A DNA stretch of 64,000 bases. Source: Thozetella sp. PMI_491 (lineage: Eukaryota > Ascomycota > Sordariomycetes > Chaetosphaeriales > Chaetosphaeriaceae). The DNA lies in contig MU270067.1 in the NCBI GenBank assembly GCA_021432635.1, positions 310,001 through 374,000 on the forward strand. The letters run 5' to 3'. Position numbers and translations under genes: made by a program. Under the pieces are notes generated by a model. The model worked only from the letters and a program-made list of their open reading frames with translations, did not search any database and was not told the origin of the DNA. Positions 24,718 through 35,657 of the stretch are shown here, one piece after another (the first letter of the stretch is position 1; every line of letters starts with the position of its first letter).

Positions 24718-27027
24718 ATGTCGGAGGGCTCGCCCGGGATCGGCGGCGAAAGTGAAACAAATGGACTGGAAGACGACGCCGACGACTCCAGGTTAACGGC
24801 GGCGGGGGAGAAAAGTGCGGGGCCCAAGAAGCCCAAGAAGAGGAAGGAGAGGGACCGGGAACCGCTCCGGTCCAGCATCGCATGCCAGCGCTGCAGGGCG
24901 TCCAAGATCAAGTGCAACAACAACGGCGATCTGAGCTCGCCCTGCCCCGCCTGCCTGAAGTCGGGGAGGGAATGCATCTTCCCCGAGGCTAACCCGCCCG
25001 CCAAGCGCGGCCACGACCCAGGCTCTAAGTCCGACCTCGTCACAGCGGAGCGGAAGCGATTCAAACCGGCAGAGAGGGGATCGGCCCGGCTGGACGATCC
25101 AGACTCTATCCGGGCCTATGCTGACGAGATCTTGGCAGCCCAGTACCTCAACGAGTCCATATGGGGCCAAATATTCGACATTTACAAGCTGCACTACGCA
25201 GCCGAGCTGCCCTTCTTGCACCTAGCGAGCCTCAAGAGCATGATCCGGAAGGGGAAGGGCGAGCGGCCGCACGAGGTCAACCTCGTCCTGCTGGGCGTCC
25301 TAGCGCTATGCACCCGCTTCCACCCGAGCCTCGCGTTTTATGTCGCAGGGCCCAAGGCCGAGCCGGGCGACAAGCGGTTGAGGGCGGCGCCGACGTCGGA
25401 GGACGCCACAAGCGCCTCGCTCTTCTTCGTCGACGCCCTGACCAAGGGTCTCGGCGACCTGAGGGAGAGCATGACCCAGGCGTCGGTCGAGAGGGTGCAG
25501 GCGTACCTCATGCTGGGGCTCTACGAGTGGACGCAGCCGGATCCTCGGGACGGAGGGCTTTCGGCGTGGATGTTTGTCGGCAACGCGATCCGCATGGCCC
25601 AAGCCCTGGGGCTGGGCTTCGGTGACAGACCCTGGCGGCCGTGGCCGGACCAGCCGTCGTCCACGGAGCAGGAGGATGCGACGCTGCTCAAGGAGATCAA
25701 GCGGCGCACCATGTACAGCTGCTTCATCACAGACCGGCTCCTTGGATGTGGGGACGACCGTTTCTCGGTCATTCGTTCCGAGGACCTGCAGATCCAGCTG
25801 CCCTGCACTGACGTCATGTTCGACCTGCGTGGAGAAGGCTACACGGGCTTCCTGCGGCCACGGTCGGACGATCCTCCAGTGCAAAAGACGGACATTAGTG
25901 TCCAGGCGTGCTTCTTGCGGCTCCTCGACATCTGGGGGGAGATCTCAAGGTGGAGTCTAGCCGGGGGGCGGCTCACGGAGGCGTATGAGCCTTGGTCTCC
26001 GGAGAGCACTTTCTACCGCCTCCGCGTGAAGTTGGACGAATTCAACCAGAGCCTTCCGGCGATTTTCAAGTGGTCTACGACGAATTACGACTCGCACGCG
26101 AACCACGGGGCCGCCACCCCGTTTGTCGCGATACATGTACTCGGCTCTCTATGCCGCATGATACTGCACCGGGAGTCGCTTCCCTTTGTCCCCTTGCGAT
26201 GCAGCAAACCTTCCGGCCCGCTGGACCAATCCGCATTTATGACGAGCAAGGAACCATTCCGATTTTGGGACGACAATGCCGCCGAGGTATTCCACGCCGC
26301 CTCGGTGATCGCATCCATTGTCGACACGTGCCGGGACAAGCTGCCAGTGTCGTCCCTCGTATTGTTTGCCACCTGGACGGCAGCTTTTATGGCCTCGTAT
26401 GCGGCCCACTTCGGCCACATGGACCCCAATGGATACCTGTCGTCGCGATATAATGAGAACAGTGACCGGCGAGCGGCGGACAGCGAAGTGGGGAGGACCG
26501 AGTACACTATCGTGCTCCTCGATGCTCTCTCCCGGATGGCGGCGCACATGAGGATGGCCGGGCGGTACATGGACTTGATCAAGGACCTGGACAGCTACTA
26601 TGTTGCGCTCAAGCAAGACTACGACGGGCTGGCGCGAAGCCTCACTCACCACCCCAAGAAGAGCGTGGACGGGGGCGGCCAGGGCGACACGGCCAAGGAC
26701 AGTCCAAAGGCGGCAGCCAACGGCAGCGCAAGACCGGAATTGGCCGACGCGCTCATGCTCGCGGCGAGGAGCGCGCTGGAGCAGACAATGTCGGAAAACG
26801 GGCAGCACGATGGAGAGAGGCCAAACAGCGCGGCCGGCCCTCTCCCGGCTTCTGCGCCGGGCCGGGATACGTCTCCGCAGCGGGCCAACTTTGCCAACAT
26901 CCAGGAGTATCTGGACAAGCACCAATCCAGGACCTTCTCGCGAGGCCCCTGGTCTGTTAACGGGCTCAGCAACCCGGGGCAGTATTATGACGAAGACGGC
27001 TTGGGCGCATTTGTTGACATGAACTGA
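24718..27027 (+). CDS. Zn2Cys6 transcription factor with fungal-specific TF domain
   Basis: Binuclear zinc cluster regulator. Counted from the first in-frame ATG (24718) it has 769 residues. The zinc cluster is at residues 56-86 with spacing C-x2-C-x6-C-x9-C-x2-C-x6-C (CQRCRASKIKC, then PCPAC, then GREC). It is preceded by a lysine/arginine-rich stretch (KKPKKRKERDRE), a probable nuclear signal. The fungal-specific TF domain (PF04082 type) covers roughly residues 130-480, including YLMLGLYEWTQ and the KRRTMYSCFITDRLLG segment. The C-terminus is low complexity. The frame stays open for 151 codons upstream of this ATG (from 24265, where the codon is GTG), so an additional 5' exon is possible. 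I do not recognise a characterised orthologue, so its targets are unknown. Confidence 0.85.
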   Translation: MSEGSPGIGGESETNGLEDDADDSRLTAAGEKSAGPKKPKKRKERDREPLRSSIACQRCRASKIKCNNNGDLSSPCPACLKSGRECIFPEANPPAKRGHDPGSKSDLVTAERKRFKPAERGSARLDDPDSIRAYADEILAAQYLNESIWGQIFDIYKLHYAAELPFLHLASLKSMIRKGKGERPHEVNLVLLGVLALCTRFHPSLAFYVAGPKAEPGDKRLRAAPTSEDATSASLFFVDALTKGLGDLRESMTQASVERVQAYLMLGLYEWTQPDPRDGGLSAWMFVGNAIRMAQALGLGFGDRPWRPWPDQPSSTEQEDATLLKEIKRRTMYSCFITDRLLGCGDDRFSVIRSEDLQIQLPCTDVMFDLRGEGYTGFLRPRSDDPPVQKTDISVQACFLRLLDIWGEISRWSLAGGRLTEAYEPWSPESTFYRLRVKLDEFNQSLPAIFKWSTTNYDSHANHGAATPFVAIHVLGSLCRMILHRESLPFVPLRCSKPSGPLDQSAFMTSKEPFRFWDDNAAEVFHAASVIASIVDTCRDKLPVSSLVLFATWTAAFMASYAAHFGHMDPNGYLSSRYNENSDRRAADSEVGRTEYTIVLLDALSRMAAHMRMAGRYMDLIKDLDSYYVALKQDYDGLARSLTHHPKKSVDGGGQGDTAKDSPKAAANGSARPELADALMLAARSALEQTMSENGQHDGERPNSAAGPLPASAPGRDTSPQRANFANIQEYLDKHQSRTFSRGPWSVNGLSNPGQYYDEDGLGAFVDMN

Positions 27028-29309
27028 AAGACGCAAGATACGGCGGATCGACTCCCGCGGGGCCCTGCGTGCGTGTCCGCCTTCCGGGTTGGTTGCCCGC
27101 TACGGCCTAGGGTGCATAGCGCTCTCCGGGCGGCCGATCTGTGCTGTCCGGTTTTCGATCCTTTGGGCCGGCGGTGCCAACAAACCGCCACGAAGAAGAC
27201 GGGGTGCGTGAGACAGGAGGCAGGTTGCGCCCTAAGTAATAGTTGCTAATCGTGTGCCCGCGCGGCACGACCTTCCTCCCGTTGTTCGACGGCGTCGGAC
27301 ACTTGTGCACCCGCACTCCCCCGTATTGTACAACCATTTCCTCGATGCGGCGATTGCCATTGGCTGTGCACCTTGGCTGTGCAGCTTAAGCATTGTCCTC
27401 CTTCCCTCGTATAAGCTACTTAGTTAGGTTGATATCCCGCAACGGCCAGCACGAACTGATGAGCGCAATGTGTCTACCATCTGGAGCACGGCACGGCGAC
27501 GAGATAGACTTGTTGACAAAAAAAAGAAAATTTCTCTCAACACCATAGCTCTCATAATCTTGAAGGAATCCCGGCCGCCTTGCGCACTTCTGGCTACAAA
27601 GCACTGCGTGCAAGGGAGGGTGAGGGGGACGCGGAGCAGTGTACCTGAAGAAACAAAAAGTTCCGGCCATGTATCCTGTACAGAGATAAGCGCGAAGTCA
27701 GCCCGCTTCGATCGTCGGGCTTCCGACCAACTAAGTGCCTACGGCCGACGAGCTACCGACTGAGGTAACTGCGCGGCCGCCCGCGGGGTCAATGGGACGC
27801 GACAGGAGGAAGGCCGCAGGGTAGACCCTGGGATTTGCTCGCTGAAGCCACGCACTAAGGCACGAACGACTGTCGCCCAGTTGGGATGTCAGTCAACAGC
27901 GTCCTGCCGGCGGCCGGCAAACGGTCTACGCAGGGATTAAAAATAGATGGGGCCGTACGGATACATAGTAGTAATTAGTACTATGGTAGTCTCCGTGCAA
28001 TGGCGATGCTTAGATCGAATTGCTCCGAGCGTTCCGCCCCGGTGGAGCCTTCCTTACCTTAGCAACTTAGTAAACTTGCCAAGCAACCAAAAGTACTGTA
28101 TGGTATGGCTGTATGGGAATCGATAGGACCTAAGGGCCTCCTCCCTGGCTGCAGGACAATGCCCGCCCCCAACCCAACCACGCCTTGCCCCTGCCCCATT
28201 GCCGGACGCCGAACAGCAGCTTGATCTACACTCTTTGCCGCCCCCGTGTCTGGCGCCAATCGGGATGGAGCGCCCTCCGCGCGTGCTTACTGGGTACGCC
28301 CTACTGCCCAACTTCCCAGCGCCACTGCCTCCGCCCACCGAGGGTGTCGACAGTAGATATTGACATTTAGCAGAACGACGGTCACAGCACCCGCGTCCTG
28401 CGCCGCTTACGCCAAGCAAAGCGCGAAGATGCAAGGCAGAGGGAAGCGCAGAGAGATTTCAGCAGGGCGAGGAGCCGCTGCCACATCTCAGCGATCAAGC
28501 AAATGAGGTCGTAAAAACAGCCATACGCGGGACCCTAGACGGGCACTCGAAAAGACTAACAAAACCGGGCTGCCTTATTTGGGACGCGTTGAGGCTCTGG
28601 CGCCAAGACGTAGCGGCTAGGCAGCCGGGAGACGGGGGGACGGGGACCGGGGGGAGCTCTTTCAAGCAACGAGGCGCAAGGACTAGCTCATAGGCCCGCA
28701 CCATAAGCATTAAGCATCGGCTAGGCAGATCCCACTGACCACTCAGGGGCGGTAAACGCCACCAGTTGCAGGCCATGCAGGGCTAGGGGTCCCTTTCATC
28801 AAACCCGCCGTCCCAGGGTTCAGGGCCGCAGTCGAGCTGAAGTCCCTTCCAGGAGCTAGGAGCGGAGGTGTCCATGGTCGAGCCCCTGTCGGTTCACACG
28901 AGCCAGGGCCCGGTAGCTAATACGGGCACATCGCATCGCCTAGAGGCTAGAGCTCGGCCACTGCGCCAACGCCTTCACTGCCCACAAGGCTCGTCGACGG
29001 CGCGTGCAATCGAAATGAGCAGTAATCCTTCCCACCCCCGGCGCTGTTCCCCGGCCGCAGCACCGGCCCCGGCCTATCCCCCCCCCCATGTCGCTCACGC
29101 GTGAGCCAGCTTGCCTTGGCCGGCACTTTGCGCGCCTCCCCCCTGCCGGCCTGAATATAAGAGACTGGACGTCACCCTTCATGTTTGTGTATTTGCCCTC
29201 CCATCGTATTGCATCTGCATCCGACGGCGTCTTGCCTTTTTTTTGGTTTACTCGTCGTAGCCGGTCCTCTCTCTCTTATACCCATTGCCCCCTTTCCTCT
29301 CCCGCCGCC
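27028..29309. other. intergenic, no gene seen
   Basis: This 2.3 kb follows the Zn2Cys6 regulator gene and precedes the S28 peptidase gene, both on the plus strand. It has many stops in all frames and no recognisable protein. The right end holds the peptidase promoter. Confidence 0.6.
29154..29161 (+). promoter_or_regulatory. TATA-like element of the S28 peptidase gene
   Basis: AATATAAG lies 149 nt upstream of the ATG at 29310. It is followed by a pyrimidine-rich leader and the favourable start context GCCGCCATGA. Confidence 0.5.
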
Positions 29310-30880
29310 ATGAAGTCGTTTCTGCTTACGGCCGGCCTCGCCTTCCTCGCGCAGGTTGCGCCGTCATTAGGTTACAACTTCAACCGGAGGCCGCGTGGTA
29401 TGAAGCAACACAAGCACCCGAACATGAATGTGGTCACCAATGGCACATTCGACCAGCTGCTGGACCACCAGGACCCAAGCAAGGGTACCTTCTCGCAGAG
29501 ATACTGGTACGACGCGCAGTACTGGAACGGCCCCGGGTCCCCCGTGTTCCTCTTCAACGTGGGCGAGTCGAGCGCAGATGGATACACAGGATATTTGCAT
29601 AACATGACGATCACGGGGTACTACGCCCAGAAATTCGGAGGTGCAGTCATCGTCATTGAGCGTAAGGCACCGTGCAGAATGGAGACAGGGAGGTTCAGCA
29701 GCTGACAACCTCGACAGACAGGTATTGGGGCGAGTCCAACCCCTACCCCGATAACCTCACCACCGAGACTCTGCAGTATCTCGACTTGCCTCAGTCAGTA
29801 TGGGACATGACCTACTTCGCCAAGAACGTCAAGCTCGAGGCGGGAGACGAGACCATCAGTAACGCCGACGAGGCCCCTTGGGTGTTTGTCGGCGGCTCCT
29901 ACCCGGGTGCGCTCGCCGGGTGGATCTCCCGGATCGACCCGGGCGTCTTTTGGGCCTACCACGCCAGCTCGGCCGTGGTCGAGGCCATCTACGACTTCTA
30001 CGGCTACTTCGACGCCATCGCCCGGGGCATGCCGAAAGGGTGCAGCGACGACGTCAAAGCCGTGATCCAGCACGTAGACGGGGTCTTCAACAACGGCACC
30101 GAAAGCGATATCCAGGATCTGAAGGAGACATTCGGCTTGGGCGTCGTCGAGCACCCCGAAGACTTTGCCGCGCAGCTCGCCGGCGACTTCTTCTGGTGGC
30201 AGTCCAACGAGACCAAGGTGTTTGAGTTCTGCGACTACATTGAGAGCTACGCTTCCGGCAAGGCGCCCTCGAGCAAGGACAAGGGCGTGGGCCTGAAGGC
30301 GGCCATGGCGGGCTATGCCTCGTGGGTGAAGGAAACGAGCGACTGCACCGAGGCCAGCCCGTGCAACTCTTACGACCCGAAAAACGAATACAACAACGTC
30401 AAGGACGACTCGGGCGACCGGCAGTGGCTCTGGATGCTGTGCCACAACCCGTTCGCCTGGTGGCAGGTCGGCCCGCCGACCAACGACGGCACCACGATCG
30501 TGTCGTCGCTTCTGACGCCCGAGCACAGCCAGCGCGACTGCGCGCTCGAGTTCCCCACGACCAATGGCTTCCAGGTCGGCAGCGTCGAGGGCTTCACCGT
30601 CGACCATCTCAACATGTACACAGGCGGCTGGGATGCGGACTTCGAGCGCGTCATGTTTGTGAACGGCGAGTTCGACCCCTGGCTGGCGGCCACCGTCAGC
30701 TCGACGCAGCGGCCCGGCGGCCCGCGCCAGGCGACCAAGGACATGCCCATCTACACCGTCAAGGGTGGCAACCACGTGCCCGACTTCTTCATCGATGACG
30801 ATCCGGCCGTGGCCAATGTGACGACGCAACAAATTGCCACGATGAAGAGGTGGCTCAGCGAGTGGAAGGCCTCAGCCTGA
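29310..30880 (+). CDS. secreted serine carboxypeptidase, family S28
   Basis: Extracellular prolyl-type carboxypeptidase/aminopeptidase of MEROPS family S28 (lysosomal Pro-X carboxypeptidase and DPP2 relatives), 504 residues. The first ~21 residues form a signal peptide (hydrophobic core LLTAGLAFLAQV, likely cleavage after APSLG). Exon 1 is 29310-29661, intron 29662-29717 (56 nt, GTAAGG..GACAG, branch CTGAC, phase 1), exon 2 29718-30880. Splicing restores the conserved E-H-R-Y-W-G-E-S motif. The triad is visible: Ser178 in GGSYPG, Asp437 in NGEFDPW and His470 in GGNHVPDF. Several N-x-S/T sites (for example NGT, NMT, NLT, NGT, NET, NVT) fit a glycosylated secreted protein. The likely role is scavenging proline-containing peptides. 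Confidence 0.93.
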
Positions 30881-31764
30881 GTGCCGGGGGAGGGGGGAGG
30901 GAAGGGAAAGGGAGGGAAGAGGATGACTTATGAATTTCGTGCATAGCGGGGAGGCAGGCGTTCGGGCTTTGTATAGTGTCCTGCTTTCTCCTGCATTTGG
31001 ATATAACCATGTTGTACGCGCATGGGAGGCAGCATCTGGGATAGACTCGTGATACCATGGGCTATGGCGTTTAGATGGGCGCGAGACCAATACAATCCAA
31101 ACCAAAAAGACGTCCGTTCACCACACTTGCTAGTTCCTAGCCTCAATGCCTCTCTCCTTTGTGCCCCCGGACAGCTCGGCCTGTACGTACTGTACATACT
31201 TCGTACGTTCAGGTTCAGATTACCTAATGTGGTCGCCCAATAATTTACTCTGTAAGGATCGGCTGTGTAGGTAGGTACCAACGTAGTCTGCACAAAGGGA
31301 TAATGACCCCCACGCCAGCGTGCGACGCTCGGTCAGCAGTAGCGTGCAGTTGTGTACAGTTGCTACATGTATATGTAGGCAGGCAGGGCTGTGCCACCCT
31401 GTGCGTTGTACTTGACAGGGACCTGTGGGCACGTGGACACTTGCGTTCAATAGTCAAAATTCATTCTGGTTGAGAAGAGGCTGCCTTGGATGGGTCGCAG
31501 AAAAGCAAAATCAACGCTGTGTCTCTCAAAATCAAGCCATTTCCCATCTGCCTGTTGTGCTCCCTAGTCATGCAAATTTCATCACAGCTCACCACTCAAA
31601 CAGGTTGGTCCTCGCGGCCTGGTATAATATTCAAGAGACACAAAGGAAAGAGGGAACAAAAAGATAAAGTACACAGCACCATTGGACGTTAGATGGTCCT
31701 GTCCTCGTCGGCCACTCATCCTTGGTCTTATTCTATACCAAGTACGGCTGCTGGCCCGCAGGCT
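30881..31764. other. convergent intergenic region
   Basis: Contains the 3' region of the S28 gene (G-rich just after the stop) and of the small minus-strand gene. A TAGGTAGGTACC-type motif occurs at about 31268-31280. No gene was recognised. Confidence 0.55.
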
Positions 31765-31980
31765 CTACGAATTCGATCCTCGCCTCAGCCGCGCAAGGAA
31801 GAACTCGGTGTCGAGCCTGACAAGCTCAGATCCCTTGTCGTCCTGATCGGAGGAGCTGACATCGGTTTTCACCGACTGGTTCGAGTCCGAGCGGCGGTGG
31901 TCTGGGCTTGGTGTAGGTGTCTCGAGGAGATCGCTGTTGTTGTGCTGTGACGGGGCGGAATCGTTGAGGAGGCCTGGCAT
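31765..31980 (-). CDS. small acidic Ser/Asp-rich protein
   Basis: A 71-residue open frame from an ATG at 31980. The first 50 residues are hydrophilic and Ser/Asp/Pro-rich (TPTPSPDHRRSDSNQS, SSSDQDDKG), followed by a short amphipathic segment, DTEFFLARLRRG, that looks like a binding motif. I recognise no domain. Support for a real gene comes from the amino acid composition and from a promoter-like arrangement upstream on the same strand: TATAAA at 32313-32308, then a pyrimidine tract (minus strand) at about 32265-32200. It could be the last exon of a longer gene. A second TATAAAAG at 32019-32012 lies too close to the ATG to be its only promoter. Confidence 0.5.
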   Translation of the reverse strand: MPGLLNDSAPSQHNNSDLLETPTPSPDHRRSDSNQSVKTDVSSSDQDDKGSELVRLDTEFFLARLRRGSNS

Positions 31981-32199
31981 CTTGGGAGCGCGGTTCGGCT
32001 CTTGGGGGAATCTTTTATACCAGGGTCAGCAACGACGTATTGCTACCTGAGTCTACACATCTCCTCCACAGTAGACACACCTTGTGGTGATTGCCGGGTT
32101 GGATGGATTTGGTATGGGTACGCAAGCCAGACAAAGAGCGTTTGGTCTACAAGGAACCCTATGGGCAGCTATCTTGACGGGGGCAGTGGAAAAGGTCTG

Positions 32200-32265
32200 C
32201 GAGGAAGGAGAGAAAAGAGAGAGAGGGGGAGGGAGAGAGAGAGAAAGAGAGAGATAGGGAGGACA
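32200..32265. repeat. GA-rich simple sequence (CT tract on minus strand)
   Basis: Repeated GAGA/AAGAG on the plus strand gives a C/T tract on the minus strand between a TATA box and the ATG at 31980. Pyrimidine tracts of this kind are common near fungal transcription starts. Confidence 0.7.
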
Positions 32266-32307
32266 AGATAACTGTGCAGGGCCAGTCGCGTGACCCTAGC
32301 CTCTTGC

Positions 32308-32313
32308 TTTATA
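32308..32313 (-). promoter_or_regulatory. TATA box on minus strand
   Basis: TATAAA on the minus strand, about 45 nt before a long pyrimidine tract and 330 nt before the ATG at 31980. Confidence 0.4.
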
Positions 32314-33392
32314 CCCCAGAGACCCCAGAGTTCCGCCTCCCGATGACCCCCATCCTGTCGGGCTTCCCTTTACATCACAACTACCTGCCCTCCAGATCAT
32401 GGCGCTCGTGAGCCGGCACGCCCATTGGCGCCGTGGATGCGGGTTGCCACGGGGAGCATGGGATGTTCAAGCCATAGGCATCCTGCTTGAGAGTCTTACC
32501 TGTCCCGACCAGAGGGCGCGAGCATGGGACCTATCTCGGCGACCGTGAACGTCCAATGGAGAGGTGCTGGTGGGTATCCGGCGTGAGGTGAGGCTCTCCG
32601 GGGCCGCTCCGTATTGGCTGATGCGGGAGGGAGCGAAGGCCCCTCCCCTCCCCCAAAACCGCGAGACGTGGGGATCTTGTCCTGCAGCTGCATGCCGTAG
32701 TACTACTTACGTAGTGTGGGTACCTAAGCAGCTTGGACATCCCTATTTCAGCTGCAGTCCCGTCCCTGTCCCGTCCCTCCCCCGTAAGGCAGGTCTATCC
32801 GGGGACGCATTGGGACCGACCTTCCCTGCGCCGTACTTCAGCTTAACCACAGCGGATAGGTTAGGTAGGTACCCAGGTAGGTACCTTCCATTTGACCAAC
32901 TCTACACCACCTTTGCGCTCCATCCTCCCCGACCGCCACCGGTCGCGTTTGTCGTGTGCCTGCGCCTTCTCGACCTCTTTGAACCTTGGAACCCCTCTGG
33001 CGTGAAAATCATTTGGGTCCCCTCGGTCAAACCAGCGGACCAGGGGCTTTTGTAATCCACCCCGCCCACTTCCCGCAGACAACAGCCGTACATGGGTTAA
33101 AATGGACCCGCCATCGCCGGTCGCCGGCCGCCAGTCTTCGAGTCAGCCGCCGATGGGTGCCAAACGTGATTGTCGGTCTCCGCCCGGACGTTAGGGCGAA
33201 AGTCGGTTTGTCATGACTTTTTCGCCTACTCCTTCTGTTTCTTTTCCGATCACCAGCGATGGTCATCCCTTTCCCCGTCTAATTGAAACACATCGATATC
33301 GGCCCAAGTCTTCGTGTCGCCCACGAGACAGAAGCATTGAAGAATAGACAGAGAAGTCGAGGAAGAATAGCCGACCATTGTCGCCTCTCGAG

Positions 33393-35496
33393 ATGGACCC
33401 GAAAGACGGGCTCGCAATATCGACTACTTCTCAGGAGAGCCCAGCCGATTCCCTGAGTGAGATCCCCCGCGGGCCGGGGGTCGCGGAAAAAATGGCGGCC
33501 GACTCCAACGGCAGCCCAGCGCTCGAGGCCGGCGGTTCTGCCGGAGCGGCCGCGGTCGAGGCGGCAAAGACACGGTCCAGGCTCGGCGCACGGCCGGCCT
33601 GCTTCTCTAACACACCCCAAGAGGTCGCCTTCGTGGCTCAGGCCACCATCGCAACCGCCACCTCATCCTTCTTTCAAGGCGCCAGTGCTATCATCACGGC
33701 TTCAATTGGACGCGAGCTCGGCATGAGTCAAGGAGAAATCACCTGGATCACCGCGTCGACCGCCCTCACCGCCGGGGCTTTCCAGCTCGGCCTCGGCCAG
33801 CTGGCAGACCTGCTAGGCCGCAAGATGACCTTTATCGTCGGCATGGGTTCCTTTGCCGCCTTCGTGCTGCTTGTAGCGTTTGCGCAGAACCCCTTCTGGA
33901 TGGACATTGTCTGCGGCCTGGTTGGCATCTCGTCTGCCATGGTCGTTCCCCCAGCCATTGGCATCATGGGCGCCGCGTATGAGCAGCCCTCCAAGCGGAA
34001 GAATCTCGCATTCTCTGCTTTCAGCGCCGGGAATCCTCTCGGTTTCGTTTTTGGGAGTATCCTGAGCGGTGTTGCTGCCAAGCTGTTTAATTGGCGGGCT
34101 GCCTATATCCTCCTGGCCATTATCTGGGCCGTCCTGACCGTGGTGGCGTTTTGGACTATTCCCAAGGTCGAGACCTTCGAAGCCGGGGAGCCGTTTGGAA
34201 GCCGGCTCAAGAGGTTCTTGAAGAATTTCGACTCGATAGGGACGATCCTGACCATTTTTGGGTGCGGCCTACTCACCGCTGCCGTGACGTGAGTGCAACC
34301 AGGGCGACGCCGCGCAGGAAGTCGGGACTAACTGATGCTAACATGGCGAAAGTTTGGGGCCAGACAACGGGTGGACCACACCGCATGTGCTCGTTATGTT
34401 GATTCTTGGCCTAGTCCTCCTCATCGCCTTCGTGTTCTGGGAGAGGGTATACGCGCACCCGTTGATGCCGCCGCATATTTGGAAGGACCGCACCTTTACC
34501 TTTGTATGTGTCCACCGGTCTCTCCTTGCTTCTGCTTCTATACACACGGTCCTCCCTTACATTTCTTCGTCGGGCCCTAATCTTGTCTCTAGATCATCCT
34601 TGCCACGCTCCCCGGCTTCATGGGGTTTATATCGGTCCAGTTCTGGCTCTCTCTGCTCATGCAGGAGCTCCAGGGGCTGTCGCCCCTCGAAGTTGCCGTA
34701 CACCTGCTCCCGCAAGCCATTGCAGGGCTGATTTGGAACGTTGTCGCCGGCAACACCTTGCATCGGATCAATAATACCCTTCTCCTAGCTCTCGCGAGCG
34801 TGTCTTACATTGTATCCAACGTCCTATTCTCTCTTATGCGGCCCGATAGCCTATATTGGGCGTTCATTTTCCCAGCGCTCATTCTGAACGTGTAAGTTTC
34901 TTTGTTTTCTTACCTGTCGCGACCTTCTCTTGCTTTCATTCTTGTGTTATGTGTCAAATCGATACCAAGGAGGGAACAAGGGGGGGGGAGGGAGAGAAAA
35001 GAGGACAAGTCTAATGCCAAGTTTATAGGGTCGGTGCTGATTTCAGCTTCAATGTTGCCAATGTGAGTATCTTGCTCCACAAGCCTGAGCTCTTAGGCCC
35101 CCTCCAGTGCCTAGCTAATTTCCGCAGATGTACGTCATGCAGTCCCTGCCTTCACACCAGCAGGCTCTGGCTGGGGGGATTTTCAATACTCTGTTCCGGC
35201 TCGGTAGCGCCATCGCCCTAGGTATATCAACCGCCGTATTTAGCTCTGTTGCCGCAACGGATGCCGGGAGGGCAGATCCGATGCTCCCTTACACAAGAGC
35301 TTTCCAGGTGTCCATCGGCTTAAGCTGCAGTGCCCTGCTATTCTTACCGTTCATAAAGCTTGGAACGCAAGGCCATACAACTCACGAAGCCAATCCTCCT
35401 GTGGATTTGAAGCGAGGGGGGAGTGGCGATGCGCCTCGGCCAGGGCCGACAACTGCGGCAGGTTCAGCAGATGCCAAGGAGCTGAAGCATAACTAG
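33393..35496 (+). CDS. MFS transporter, 14-TM DHA2 type (ATR1-like)
   Basis: Membrane permease of the major facilitator superfamily, 582 residues. Five exons: 33393-34288, 34353-34503, 34593-34891, 35029-35062 and 35128-35496. All junctions keep the frame; introns are 64, 89, 137 and 65 nt, and exon 4 is only 34 nt. A hydrophilic N-terminus of about 80 residues is followed by multiple hydrophobic helices. Motif A is at about residues 135-144 (GQLADLLGRK), and GSILSG is a glycine-rich helix motif. The sequence resembles the yeast ATR1 (aminotriazole/boron efflux)/YMR279C group, often annotated in fungi as low-affinity ammonium transporter. The substrate cannot be read from the sequence. The third intron carries a G-rich run (34980-34991). 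The gene converges with the formamidase gene, 161 nt away. Confidence 0.88.
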
Positions 35497-35657
35497 CTGC
35501 TTCTTTATATGACCACGATATATTGTACATTCGCACAAGCACATGCCTTATAAATGCGTGTTCAAAATACACATGGATAGAATAGACATTGCCACTTCCA
35601 CGCAGCGCTATATCCGTGGTGATATAAACCCCATGCCTTCAGGGGAAAGGGTCCAAA

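Larger units (their letters stand above)
31981..33392. other. divergent intergenic region
   Basis: Lies between the small minus-strand gene and the MFS gene (plus). The left part holds the TATA box and CT-tract of the small gene. The right part has TAGGTAGGTACC-like repeats (about 32858-32888) and the MFS promoter. No further gene was recognised. Confidence 0.55.

Noticed and set aside
29795-30832. Open frame of 345 codons on the minus strand opposite the S28 peptidase gene
   Set aside because: It is antisense to a secure gene with strong third-position GC bias, which keeps that opposite frame open. Its composition resembles no protein family.
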